Positions 25,199-33,510 of a stretch of DNA of 64,000 nt are shown piece after piece. The number at the start of each line of letters is the position of its first letter. Position 1 is the stretch's first letter. The DNA comes from Planctomycetaceae bacterium. Its GTDB lineage: Bacteria > Planctomycetota > Planctomycetia > Planctomycetales > Planctomycetaceae. The position numbers were made by a program, and so were the translations under genes. The DNA lies in contig JAKFWA010000063.1 of the NCBI GenBank assembly GCA_021732995.1, positions 1 through 64,000 of the forward strand, given 5' to 3'. Under the pieces are notes generated by a model. The model saw only the letters and a list, made by a program, of their open reading frames with translations. It ran no database searches and was not told where the DNA came from.

Positions 25199-26047
25199 TC
25201 ACCGACTGGCATAAACGTCGAACAAACCGGCTTCAGAACCGACCGCCTGTTGCTCGAACGTCACGTTGAAACCGGCATGATCCAGAATTTGCAGGATGTC
25301 GCGCAGCACGTCGCCTTCATGATCGTGCACTTCCATGACGACCTGCTGAATCAGCGGCCAATGGTGCTTCTGGATGCCGTTAAGGATTTCCAGTTCGCAG
25401 CGTTCGGCATCGACCTTCAGCAGATCGATGCAGGTTAGATGATGTTCGTTGATGACCGACGACAGCGTGCGCATCGCACAGGCCAGGCGCAGCGGTTGAC
25501 CGAGCTTCTGTTGAGCGAGTCGTTCGATCGATGCGTCAGACAGCCACTTGGACATGCCGCGCCGTTCCGCTTCATCGCGGATGCTGGCCTTCAACACCTG
25601 AAAGTCTTCGGCCGTGTGTGCATGGAAGCCGGACAGAATCGAATACCCCGGATAGAACGTAAGTACGCTCGACCCGTTGCTGGACGATGCTCCGCATTCA
25701 TAAACGTGCGTCTTGCCGAGCGTGGTCTGCGTGTTGCGTCGCAAGGCTTCTGCAGCGATCGGTGAAGGCTCGAACGCGAAGATCGTCGCATCCGCGCAAA
25801 CTTGCCGGGTTCGCAAAGAGAACATGCCGATGTTGGCACCGACATCGAACACCACCGCTCCCGCAGGCAACTGCATGCCGCGACGGTAGTAGAGGTCCTG
25901 CTCGAAAATCTCTGAATACAGGAACTCGGTTTCGTGCCGATTGATTTCCCATACCGGTGTGCCGTTCGGCAGCTTCGTTGCGCGCAACCGATTGACCCAT
26001 TCACTGACTTCCGGAGAACTGGTTGCTGCCGCTGATTGCAATCCCAT
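25199..26047 (-). CDS. FkbM family SAM-dependent methyltransferase
   Basis: The 282-residue product begins at the ATG preceded by AAGGAAGGG (8-13 bp), giving MGLQSAAATSS; upstream ATGs lack such a site. The Rossmann glycine motif VVFDVGANIGMFSLRTR is followed by FAFEPSPIAAEAL and LLKVDAERCELEIL, the core motifs of FkbM methyltransferases, which O-methylate sugars or polyketides. It is the first gene of the minus-strand operon running through the GNAT-like, FkbH, carrier and deacetylase genes, so methylation of a surface saccharide is likely. Confidence 0.88.
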   Translation of the reverse strand: MGLQSAAATSSPEVSEWVNRLRATKLPNGTPVWEINRHETEFLYSEIFEQDLYYRRGMQLPAGAVVFDVGANIGMFSLRTRQVCADATIFAFEPSPIAAEALRRNTQTTLGKTHVYECGASSSNGSSVLTFYPGYSILSGFHAHTAEDFQVLKASIRDEAERRGMSKWLSDASIERLAQQKLGQPLRLACAMRTLSSVINEHHLTCIDLLKVDAERCELEILNGIQKHHWPLIQQVVMEVHDHEGDVLRDILQILDHAGFNVTFEQQAVGSEAGLFDVYASR

Positions 26048-26267
26048 GTCGATCGTCCCTTCCTTGGGAACCATAAGCGTGCGCACAAGTCGTGCATCCG
26101 CACCGCCGCGCGGCGGAGTTCTACGGCAGGCCAAAAGAGACGGTCAACGGCGCTTTTCGCGGTTGCGGTTTCTCAGCGAAATCCACGGCATCTGAACTTC
26201 ACCTGAATACTGACGACACAGCTCAACGTCGGCGTGAGTGTCATCATCCAACTGAATAGTTTGCATT

Positions 26268-26285
26268 CGCCCTTGGTTCCAAGGG
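26268..26285. promoter_or_regulatory. Palindrome in the divergent gap
   Basis: GCCCTTGG and CCAAGGGC face each other across two bases. The 8-bp perfect arms could be a dimeric repressor operator for the FkbM operon, whose first gene begins about 220 bp away, or a small hairpin. Confidence 0.3.
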
Positions 26286-26394
26286 CCGTCATGCGGACCT
26301 CGTTCGACATTGAGCGATCGTGAAGCCCGAGCAGGGGACACATCGGCCGCGATGCTTCGAAACCCGCATCCGCCGTGTTATGCGGAAGCTTCTC

Positions 26395-26424
26395 TTGAGT
26401 GATTGGAACCAACCTGTCTAGAGT
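26395..26424 (+). promoter_or_regulatory. Sigma70-like promoter candidate for the secreted protein
   Basis: TTGAGT (26395-26400) and TAGAGT (26419-26424) are 18 bp apart and are followed at once by CCCGC. Transcription would start near 26431, about 50 bp before the ATG at 26484. Confidence 0.45.
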
Positions 26425-26483
26425 CCCGCTCGGTCGCATGGAAGCGGCCGCTTTGATGCCCACCTGATGAGGGGACTTGCAGG

Positions 26484-27260
26484 ATGCAAGCGCGGCGAAA
26501 TGGATTCGGTACGACACTGCTCATGCTTGTGCCCATGCTCGCAGTGCCGGTGATGGCCATCTTCGGCATCCCACAGTTTGCTCCAGTAGCAGCCTCCCCG
26601 ACCGAGCCTGCGGAGCACTTCGATCATCCGCTGAAGGCGGAGAATCGAATTGGTTTCTCCGCGGCCGTGCCTGGCCGGGCGATTGAAGTTTCCAAGCGAC
26701 AACCACTGGACTTGTTCCGTCCGTATTCCACGACGGAAGGCGCCACTCAAGACGACGGCTCGAACACGTCATCAGCTCAGTGGTCTGATCCTTTGAAGTC
26801 GTTAAACGCGAAGCCGAGCGTCCGGTCGCTGCCGGCTCCCAGTTCACGAGCGACGGCAAACGCACGTGAAGCCAGCGTCCGATCGGCGCGGCAACTTCCA
26901 CAACAAGTCTACGATGTCTTCGCTGATGACTTTTCTGGACAGAATGCAAGGGCGAGCGACCCTGCCGGTGAATTGCCGCCCGCCCCGACTCCGAATCGAA
27001 GTCAGCCATCCGCCGAGCCAAAGCGTTTGCAGCCAGAGTTTCCGCAACTCACATGGCGGCAAGCCGTCGATCGTCTGAACACTCTCGGAGCATCGACCTA
27101 CCGCTTGACCCCAGGCATGCATCCTCAAGAGTTTCGCTTCGTGTGTTTCGTCACTTCGGTCGACGACATGCGCATTACGCGTCGTTTCGAAGCCGAATCC
27201 GCAGATCCGCTCGTGGCCGTCGAGAAAGTCCTTGCTCAAGTCGAGCATTGGCGTCGCTAG
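26484..27260 (+). CDS. Secreted hypothetical protein upstream of scpB
   Basis: I do not recognise this 258-residue protein. Residues 1-36 look like a signal peptide or anchor (MQARRNGF, then a hydrophobic run with LMLVPMLAVPVMAIFG). The middle (about 60-180) is rich in Ser, Pro, Ala and Arg and looks disordered. The last 80 residues look folded (FPQLTWRQAVDRLNTLGA, EFRFVCFVTSVDDMRITRRFEA, DPLVAVEKVLAQVEHW). A short C-terminal domain of this kind on a periplasmic tether suggests a binding or structural role. CAGG lies just before the ATG. The scpB gene follows after 48 bp that include a hairpin. Confidence 0.65.
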   Translation: MQARRNGFGTTLLMLVPMLAVPVMAIFGIPQFAPVAASPTEPAEHFDHPLKAENRIGFSAAVPGRAIEVSKRQPLDLFRPYSTTEGATQDDGSNTSSAQWSDPLKSLNAKPSVRSLPAPSSRATANAREASVRSARQLPQQVYDVFADDFSGQNARASDPAGELPPAPTPNRSQPSAEPKRLQPEFPQLTWRQAVDRLNTLGASTYRLTPGMHPQEFRFVCFVTSVDDMRITRRFEAESADPLVAVEKVLAQVEHWRR

Positions 27261-27267
27261 CGGTGGC

Positions 27268-27289
27268 TCTGATCGACCTCGCGATCAGA
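27268..27289. repeat. Short hairpin TCTGATCG/CGATCAGA
   Basis: Perfect 8-bp arms with a 6-base loop lie 8 bp past the stop of the secreted protein. It could attenuate read-through into scpB. It shares the core TGATCG...CGATCA with the hairpin at 44413, so both may belong to one small repeat family. Confidence 0.45.
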
Positions 27290-27308
27290 CTAACACAGGA
27301 CCTCGGAC

Positions 27309-28061
27309 GTGAACTCTTACGGTGTCAGCCAGGCAGCTATCTCTTCTGATGCTCGCGGTGGGCTAATGAAGAGTGCTCCGCGCAATGGATGGCATTGGCA
27401 GTTTCTGGTTCGGTCGCCCCGCATTGAAGCCGGTTCCGGTGCTCCAGCTGAGGCCGCAGGCACTGCGAATGAGTGCCGCCGGTCCGTTAAGATGGCTCGA
27501 TTGGAAGCGGTGCTGCTGGTGGCAGATCAAGCACTGTCTTTCCGCAAGCTGGCACAGCTTGCCACTCTGGCCGACGCCTCTGAAGCCCAGCATCTGGTTA
27601 AGCAACTCAACGCCGCTTACGACAAAATGGCGTGCGCGTTTCGAGTTGAGCAACTCGCGACGGGTTGCCGCCTCATGACTCGACCGCAGTTTGCCATGTG
27701 GCTCGACAAACTGCATCAGCGCCACGCAGAGATGAAGCTGTCGCCTCCGATGCTGGAGACGCTAACCATTGTGGCTTACCGCCAGCCCATCACGCGTGCG
27801 GAGATCGAAAAGATCCGTGGTGTGCAGGCAGCAGAGATGCTGAAGCAGTTGATGGAGCGTGGCTTGGTTCGCATTGGCGGTGAAGATGATTCTTTAGGCC
27901 GACCGTTCTTGTATGAAACAACACGACGCTTTCTGGAGTCATACGGATTGAAAGATCTTGGCGATCTTCCGCAAGCAGAGAAACTTCAACGTACGCGCGA
28001 TCCTCAATTGAAGTTAAACCTCGCGGATGATGAGATAGGACCCGTCGAGGGCGCCGCGTGA
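27309..28061 (+). CDS. scpB: ScpB-like chromosome segregation protein
   Basis: ScpB works with ScpA and SMC in chromosome condensation. The 250-residue product has the twin winged-helix pattern: ARLEAVLLVADQALSFRKLAQL, then CRLMTRPQFAMWL, LSPPMLETLTIVAYRQPITRAEIEKIRG and GRPFLYETTRRFLESYGLKDLGDLP, the last two being hallmark motifs. The GTG start has AGGA 9 bp upstream and gives about 60 extra residues before the ScpB core; an internal ATG at 27366 or 27492 is possible. No scpA gene is nearby, which differs from the scpAB pairing of Firmicutes. Confidence 0.9.
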   Translation: MNSYGVSQAAISSDARGGLMKSAPRNGWHWQFLVRSPRIEAGSGAPAEAAGTANECRRSVKMARLEAVLLVADQALSFRKLAQLATLADASEAQHLVKQLNAAYDKMACAFRVEQLATGCRLMTRPQFAMWLDKLHQRHAEMKLSPPMLETLTIVAYRQPITRAEIEKIRGVQAAEMLKQLMERGLVRIGGEDDSLGRPFLYETTRRFLESYGLKDLGDLPQAEKLQRTRDPQLKLNLADDEIGPVEGAA

Positions 28062-28103
28062 TGAGTGTTTCCTGCCAGCTTTCGAGAACTTCAGATTGCT
28101 CGT

Positions 28104-28131
28104 TTGCATGACATCGGAGCAAGGCTATAGT
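28104..28131 (+). promoter_or_regulatory. Sigma70-like promoter before the small acidic protein
   Basis: TTGCAT (28104-28109) and TATAGT (28126-28131) are separated by 16 bp, followed by CCCGCC. Transcription would start near 28138 and could cover the small protein at 28221 and nadC. Confidence 0.55.
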
Positions 28132-28220
28132 CCCGCCCGCACTCGGCTTGAATAGCTCGATACATGTTGGCGAACTCGCTCAGTTCGCAAGTACAGAGCT
28201 GTGCCACGGAGGAACGTTAA

Positions 28221-28424
28221 GTGAATCATCGCCTGAATCACTCTCGCTTGTCAGAAATCGAACTGTCTGTCGGCGAGAGTTTCCGCATTGAGGATGTCGT
28301 CGTGACATTGCTCGATATCAAGAACGGAGAACCGAGGTTCTTGGTGGAACGCCTGTCCGGCGAAGATTGCGATGACGACAGCTTTGATTCTGCCGAATTC
28401 GAGTTGCCAGCGTCCTTCCGGTAG
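28221..28424 (+). CDS. Small acidic conserved-looking protein
   Basis: This 67-residue protein starts at GTG with a strong GGAGG 8 bp upstream, and a promoter-like element lies 90 bp before it, so it is likely expressed. It has a compact beta-type core (SVGESFRIEDVVVTLLDIKNGEPRFLVERL) and an acidic stretch (EDCDDDSFDSAEFEL). I do not recognise a family. The pattern GESFRIEDVVVTLL...NGEPRFLVE recalls carbon storage regulator (CsrA)-like small strands, but the CsrA residues are not convincing. It lies between scpB and nadC. Confidence 0.7.
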   Translation: MNHRLNHSRLSEIELSVGESFRIEDVVVTLLDIKNGEPRFLVERLSGEDCDDDSFDSAEFELPASFR

Positions 28425-28557
28425 TAGTGCAGAATCGCATGCATTCCAGCTAAGCGTTGCCTTATCGTTTGGATCGTCACTCACCAGTGAGGACGAAGCT
28501 ACCATCACCGCCTGAGTGATGCGTTCCCAACCGCAGCGACTGTCTGGAATCGATTCC

Positions 28558-29463
28558 ATGCCCGATCAAACTTCTCTGAGCTTCGGCGCCAACGAACGTG
28601 CGAATGCTCTCACGCTTCTGACCTTGGCCCTCAAAGAAGACCTTGCCGAGATCGGGGACCGCACGTGTCAGGCGTTGATCGAGCCGACCGACCGGGCTGA
28701 AGTGCATGTGGTCGCACGCACGCATGGAGTTGTCGCCGGGCTACCTATCGGGGCGCTGGTGTTTGATGCTCTCAGCAACCGAGTCGCATGGATCTCAGAG
28801 ACTCTGGACGGTAGTACTGTTGAGCCTGGTCAGGTTGTTGCGCGAGTCGTCGGTCCGCTGAAGGACGTGCTCATTGGAGAACGCACGGTCTTGAACTTTC
28901 TGACGCACTTGTCAGGTATCGCGACGTTAACTCAACGCTTCGTCAGCGAAACGGCTGGAACCCGCGCAGTGATTCTGGATACACGCAAGACACTGCCGGG
29001 GTGGCGGTCGCTCGCCAAGTACGCTGTCCGAGCGGGTGGCGGAACGAACCATCGCTTGGGCCTCTACGACGGCGTGCTCATTAAAGACAACCACATCGCG
29101 GCCTGGTCGCGTCAGGTCGGCAATTCGTCTTTAGCCGCAGCCGTCAGGCAAGCACGCAGTAAAAGTCCCAAAGATCTCACGGTTGAAGTTGAAGTCGACA
29201 CGCTCAGCCAGCTTCACGACGCGTTGGACGGCAAGCCTGACATCGTGCTGCTCGACAACATGAACTGCGATCAGCTTAAGGAAGCGGTTCAGATCCGGGA
29301 CCACGCCGCACCTCACGTGCTGCTGGAAGCTTCCGGCGGAGTAACCTTGGCCACCGTCCGAGCCATTGCCGAAACTGGAGTCGATCGCATCAGCATTGGA
29401 GCGCTAACGCACTCAGCTCCGTCGCTCGACCTCGCCTTCGATTTCTTCCAGATCGAAAGCTGA
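28558..29463 (+). CDS. nadC: Nicotinate-nucleotide pyrophosphorylase (carboxylating)
   Basis: NadC turns quinolinate and PRPP into nicotinate mononucleotide in NAD synthesis. The 301-residue product carries the family signature in order: EDLAEIGDRTCQAL, GERTVLNFLTHLSGIAT, DTRKTLPGWRSLAKYAVRAG, GGTNHRLGLYDGVLIKDNHI and the C-terminal LEASGGVTLATVRAIAETGVD with SIGALTHSA. The start at 28558 (MPDQTSLSF) gives the normal length; a GTG at 28516 is an alternative. A strong hairpin ends the unit. Confidence 0.95.
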   Translation: MPDQTSLSFGANERANALTLLTLALKEDLAEIGDRTCQALIEPTDRAEVHVVARTHGVVAGLPIGALVFDALSNRVAWISETLDGSTVEPGQVVARVVGPLKDVLIGERTVLNFLTHLSGIATLTQRFVSETAGTRAVILDTRKTLPGWRSLAKYAVRAGGGTNHRLGLYDGVLIKDNHIAAWSRQVGNSSLAAAVRQARSKSPKDLTVEVEVDTLSQLHDALDGKPDIVLLDNMNCDQLKEAVQIRDHAAPHVLLEASGGVTLATVRAIAETGVDRISIGALTHSAPSLDLAFDFFQIES

Positions 29464-29486
29464 CTGAGTGCCAGTGGCGTTCAAGT

Positions 29487-29535
29487 AAACGAGGACATTC
29501 GAGATCTCCTTCGGGAGCTTCGAATGTCCTCATTT
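29487..29535. terminator. Bidirectional hairpin terminator with UUCG loop
   Basis: Perfect 12-bp arms GAGGACATTCGA (29491-29502) and TCGAATGTCCTC (29520-29531) enclose an inner CTCC-TTCG-GGAG stem. Short A and T tracts flank the stem (AAAC and CATTTG). It lies between the convergent nadC and hydrolase genes, so it can end both transcripts. Confidence 0.75.
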
Positions 29536-29580
29536 GTCGATGGGTCATGATCAGATTTCTGCTGCCCAGAAATCTTCCGA

Positions 29581-31791
29581 CTACGTCGTCAGCCATTCAG
29601 CAACGGCATCGGCTTCCTGAGCTTCGGGGATGTTCTTGGAGTGGATGCCCACTTTCGCCGCCAAGTAGGCCTTGCCGGTGATGTCGGGCAGCTTGCCGCC
29701 TTCGCCGGTCATCCACAGTTCTGCCGGAGCACACAGAGCGAGGAAGGCTGGCACGTCGCCGTACTTCACGGCTCCGGGCAGCAGGTTGACATCACGGATC
29801 TTGGTGATGGTTCCGAACCGCACACCATGAGTGCCAATGGCGAGCTTGTTGACGATACCACTCTGAGCACACGCGGCGGCAGCGATCACTCCCGACCAGC
29901 CGAAGCCGACGAGATGAATCTTCTGCGGTGGTCGCTTGTAGTTCTTCACGAAGCTGAGCAGCGTCAGCACGTCGTGCACGCGTTGGGAAAACAGCGGGTG
30001 ATTATAGCCCAACGTGTAGCCTGCGAACTCGCGCTGGTTGTTGACGATCCGTGCTTCCGTTCGCGGCGCACCGTCTTTGAGGAACTCGCCCTGATAGAGC
30101 AGATCAGACGCCGCCACCGCGAAACCCTTCGCCAGCAGCTTCTTGACGGCTCCTGTCGGAGCGCCGGTCGAGTCGAACAAATCGGACTTGCCCTGATCTC
30201 CGCCGACCCAGACGACGACTTCGTTATTCCAGTTGCTGGGATGCAGGAAGACCGTTGGCAGTTCCTCGCCGTACTTCTCGAGCTTCAGCGACGACGTGTA
30301 TTGCTTGAAACCCGAGTGTTCGGTCTCAGTGCGCCTTTCGTAGGTGATGTCAGTCGCAGCCGGCAGACGACGACCGATCATCACGTCGAGCGCACCGCCG
30401 ATGACTCGACGGTACTCCTTCAAGGATGCTTCGTCGCGCGGAGCCAGTGCAGAGATCTGCTTGTCTGAATCCGCATCCAACGCGCGCAGCACTTTGACTT
30501 CGTAGTTCTCACCCAACTCCGGAGCGCTATGCCCGCCGGACCACACGGTAGCCTCGTCCTTCGTCAGCGGCTTGAAGTCACGCTCTTCAATCTTGTCGAA
30601 GCCCAGATTCAACGTGCGATTGAAGAACTCGTACATCATGTGCCGGCTGGGGCTGTTGTAGTTGTGCGGGAACTTCATGTACTTCGCGGCCACGTTGTCC
30701 GGCACGCCCATCATCGCGAAGTGCTGCTTCAGTTCGGGTAGCCCCTTGGTCTCGATCTCGACCGTCCAGTCATCGGCGCCGGTCATGGCTATCGGTCGCG
30801 GCGCCATCATCGCGGCGAACTCGATGTTGCCCGTGTTCACGCGCAGGTAGGAAGCGTTCTCGCATGTGCAGCCGCCCTGCATCGCAGTCGACACCATGAC
30901 GGCTGGAAACGCCGCAGTCACTCGTTGATCGAGGGCCGCAATCATGAAAGTTTGAGTTCCGCCGCCGCTGGCTCCCGTCACTCCGATGCGCGTCTTGTCG
31001 ACATCCGGACGGCTCGTGAGCCAGTCGATGGCACGCAACGAGTTCCACGTCTGAATGCCAACCACATTGATCAATCGCAGCTCGGACTGAGCGCTGAACA
31101 GTCCCCAGTGCTCCGGGGATGAAAGCTGTTCGCGCTGCTTGGCGAAGCGATGGATGAGGTCGAACGTGAACGAGCCGTTGTCCGCGTAACCCTGCATGTC
31201 ATAGATAAAGACGTTGCAGCCCATGCGGGCCAGTTGCACGCAGCGGGCCTGCAAAGGATGACGACCGCTGACTTCGAACCGCTCGCCACCACTTTCAATT
31301 TCCTTCTTGATCTGTGCTTCGCCGTGATCGTGGAAGCGACCGTTCTGCCAATGACCGTGCGGGCACAGAACGGTCGGCAACGGGCCGCTCTTGCCCTTGG
31401 GACGATAGAGGCTGCCCGTCACCAGCAGGCCGGGGCTGCTTTCAAAGATCACGCGCTCTACCGTGTAGTCATCGCGATCAACCGAACCGTGAACGATTGC
31501 GTCAATCGCCGGACGCGACGGCATCGGCCAGAGGCTGCAGGCGACGAGCATCTGACGGCGCACGTACTCTTGCCGAACAGCCCATTCCTCTTTGTTCTTC
31601 GACGGAGCAAACGGGAAGTAGCCGTTGAGGTCCTTCAGTGCGCCCAACCGCTTATCCTTGGGCAATTCACCGGCGGGCAGCACGCGTGGAACATCGGCCT
31701 CTGCAAAGTGAGCGGTGTTGGCGAGACTCGCGGCAGCGAGAGCAAAGCTCATCTGCTGAATCATTTCACGACGTGTGATTCCGTGCGACAT
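29581..31791 (-). CDS. Tat-exported two-lobed alpha/beta hydrolase (acetyl xylan esterase-like)
   Basis: The 736-residue product starts at an ATG preceded by TGGAG (8 bp) and opens with a Tat-type signal (SHGITRREMIQQMSF). The first lobe (about 70-380) holds LPTVLCPHGHWQNG and the nucleophile elbow GVTGASGGGTQTF, as in acetyl xylan esterase/dienelactone hydrolase families. The second lobe (about 480-730) repeats a weaker alpha/beta fold (VFLHPSNWNNEVVVWVGG, IHLVGFGWSGVIAAAACA). Planctomycetes carry many such periplasmic esterases that strip acyl groups from polysaccharides. Substrate cannot be read from the sequence. Confidence 0.82.
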   Translation of the reverse strand: MSHGITRREMIQQMSFALAAASLANTAHFAEADVPRVLPAGELPKDKRLGALKDLNGYFPFAPSKNKEEWAVRQEYVRRQMLVACSLWPMPSRPAIDAIVHGSVDRDDYTVERVIFESSPGLLVTGSLYRPKGKSGPLPTVLCPHGHWQNGRFHDHGEAQIKKEIESGGERFEVSGRHPLQARCVQLARMGCNVFIYDMQGYADNGSFTFDLIHRFAKQREQLSSPEHWGLFSAQSELRLINVVGIQTWNSLRAIDWLTSRPDVDKTRIGVTGASGGGTQTFMIAALDQRVTAAFPAVMVSTAMQGGCTCENASYLRVNTGNIEFAAMMAPRPIAMTGADDWTVEIETKGLPELKQHFAMMGVPDNVAAKYMKFPHNYNSPSRHMMYEFFNRTLNLGFDKIEERDFKPLTKDEATVWSGGHSAPELGENYEVKVLRALDADSDKQISALAPRDEASLKEYRRVIGGALDVMIGRRLPAATDITYERRTETEHSGFKQYTSSLKLEKYGEELPTVFLHPSNWNNEVVVWVGGDQGKSDLFDSTGAPTGAVKKLLAKGFAVAASDLLYQGEFLKDGAPRTEARIVNNQREFAGYTLGYNHPLFSQRVHDVLTLLSFVKNYKRPPQKIHLVGFGWSGVIAAAACAQSGIVNKLAIGTHGVRFGTITKIRDVNLLPGAVKYGDVPAFLALCAPAELWMTGEGGKLPDITGKAYLAAKVGIHSKNIPEAQEADAVAEWLTT

Positions 31792-31905
31792 GCGGAAACT
31801 CCAGGTGTTTGAGTGCCAGGAAGCGTTCAGACGCGAAAGTAGAAGCGAGATCGGAATGAGCTGCGACTGAAGAGTCAAATGCACTGCGTGTTCGTCCGCA
31901 GAAAG

Positions 31906-31932
31906 TTGAGGCGCGTATGCTCGCCTTACAAT
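31906..31932 (+). promoter_or_regulatory. Promoter candidate for the metallophosphoesterase
   Basis: TTGAGG (31906-31911) and TACAAT (31927-31932) are 15 bp apart and followed by CCGCG. Transcription would start near 31939, about 50 bp before the ATG at 31990. The spacer is shorter than ideal. Confidence 0.4.
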
Positions 31933-31989
31933 CCGCGAGCGACGACCATCGGGAGTCCCATCAACGTGACGGGGCTAAGATCGATTCGT

Positions 31990-33234
31990 ATGACCGGGCC
32001 CGCGCCGGATTCTGTTTGGATTGGACTGCGACAGGAAACTTCGGACTTGAACCTGCTGATTTATCTCTTGGCGTTTCTCGTGCTGACGATCGGCAACTGC
32101 GAGTTGCTGGTGACGGCAGTCAATCGCGTGCATTCGCGCCCGATACGAGAGTTCTTTCTGCGGCAGCTCAGACACGCTCATGATCTGTTGATTCCGTTGT
32201 TTCCCGCATGGCTGCTGATCGGAATAGGTGGCATCGCCCCGGGAGTGCTGTTTCAGGACATTGAACCCGCTGTCACATGGTCGCTATTGCCATTCGCGGT
32301 GCAGTTGTATTTCGTGTGTTGCGGACTTGGGTTCATCGGCTTCGCCATGAGCGTCGCCCGCTATCACCTGAATCAGGTTCCCCGTCAGCAGATCGGGTTC
32401 TTGTCGCGAGTGATCAATATCGCCGACGAGCTCGGTGCGCCGCCCGTTGCGAATGGCCCATTTCGGTCGATGACACGTATTCCCGGTAACGAGTGCTTCT
32501 CGATTGAACTCAATGAACGCGTGTTAGAACTTGATCGCCTGCCCGCAGATTTGGACGGGATCAGGATTCTGCACCTCACCGATCTGCACTTCATTGGCAC
32601 AATCGATCTGCCGTACTACGAGCGAGTGCTCGGGCATGTCGCTCTACAGAAGTTTGATCTCGCAGTGTTTACAGGTGACCTGCTCGACGGGCTGCAGTTC
32701 ACCGACTGGATTCCTAAGACCTTGGGGAAAGTCGAAGCGAGAATCGGTCGTTACGCCATCCTGGGCAATCACGACTGGAATCTTCCGACCGCTCAAGTGC
32801 GCGACGCTATGACTGCAGCGGGATGGATTGACGTAGCTTCGCGCTGCGAGGTGTTGTCTGTCGGGAATGCAGAGATCGCAATCGGTGGCAACGAAACTCC
32901 CTGGATGGGCGTTGCGCCGAGCTTCGCGGATCAGCCACAGTCCGTGTTCCGCCTGGCCCTCAGCCACTCGCCCGACAACATCAACTGGGCGCGTCGGGAA
33001 CGCGTCGATCTGATGTTGTCCGGGCACAATCACGGCGGCCAGGTGGTATTGCCCGGAATCGGGCCGGTTTACTCCCCTAGCATCTACGGATGCCGCTTTG
33101 CCGGTGGTCTCTACTGGCTGGATCCGACACTGCTGGTGGTCTCAAGAGGCGTCTCGGGACGACATCCCCTTCGCATCGGCTGCAAGCCCGAGATCTCTAT
33201 TCTCGAACTGCGACAGGCCGGGAAGCGAAAGTAG
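31990..33234 (+). CDS. Membrane-anchored calcineurin-type metallophosphoesterase
   Basis: The 414-residue product (start chosen at MTGPAPDSVW, just after a promoter candidate) has three N-terminal membrane segments (LLIYLLAFLVLTIG, LLIPLFPAWLLIGIGG, LLPFAVQLYFVCCGLGFIGF) and a C-terminal two-metal phosphatase domain with all motifs: HLTDLHF (about 195), FTGDLLDG, LGNHDW and SGHNHGGQ. The family includes YaeI/YkuE-type enzymes that act on UDP-sugar or lipid phosphodiesters at the membrane. It is divergent from the esterase gene, with 198 bp between starts. Confidence 0.85.
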   Translation: MTGPAPDSVWIGLRQETSDLNLLIYLLAFLVLTIGNCELLVTAVNRVHSRPIREFFLRQLRHAHDLLIPLFPAWLLIGIGGIAPGVLFQDIEPAVTWSLLPFAVQLYFVCCGLGFIGFAMSVARYHLNQVPRQQIGFLSRVINIADELGAPPVANGPFRSMTRIPGNECFSIELNERVLELDRLPADLDGIRILHLTDLHFIGTIDLPYYERVLGHVALQKFDLAVFTGDLLDGLQFTDWIPKTLGKVEARIGRYAILGNHDWNLPTAQVRDAMTAAGWIDVASRCEVLSVGNAEIAIGGNETPWMGVAPSFADQPQSVFRLALSHSPDNINWARRERVDLMLSGHNHGGQVVLPGIGPVYSPSIYGCRFAGGLYWLDPTLLVVSRGVSGRHPLRIGCKPEISILELRQAGKRK

Positions 33235-33510
33235 ATACGCTTGGTCAGAGTTGGCTCGCAGCTGCTGCTGGAGCGACGAAAACGCCACTCGCTCGCTTGA
33301 GCTGCATCTACGCACCACAACCAGGGTGCGACGGCTTGAGGTGTTCCAACGGGTGGATGGTAAGAACGGGGTTGAAAGGCCGGCTGTCGAGTGTTACTCA
33401 CCCACAGCAGATTCGAGATTCCATTGTGGCCACGTTGCGGAATACCCGATGAGGTTCTTGTAACTGGTCCAATTCAACCGGCTGTGCGCTCCCGAATTCG
33501 GAGGCCGAAC

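Larger units (their letters stand above)
26048..26483. other. Divergent gap between FkbM gene and secreted protein gene
   Basis: These 436 bp hold a plus-strand promoter candidate and a palindrome, both listed separately. A 40-codon minus-strand frame from ATG at 26266 to 26144 (MQTIQLDDDTHADVEL) is preceded by AAGGGCG and uses normal codons, but it lies in a gene leader and has no recognised relative, so it is not called. Confidence 0.5.
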
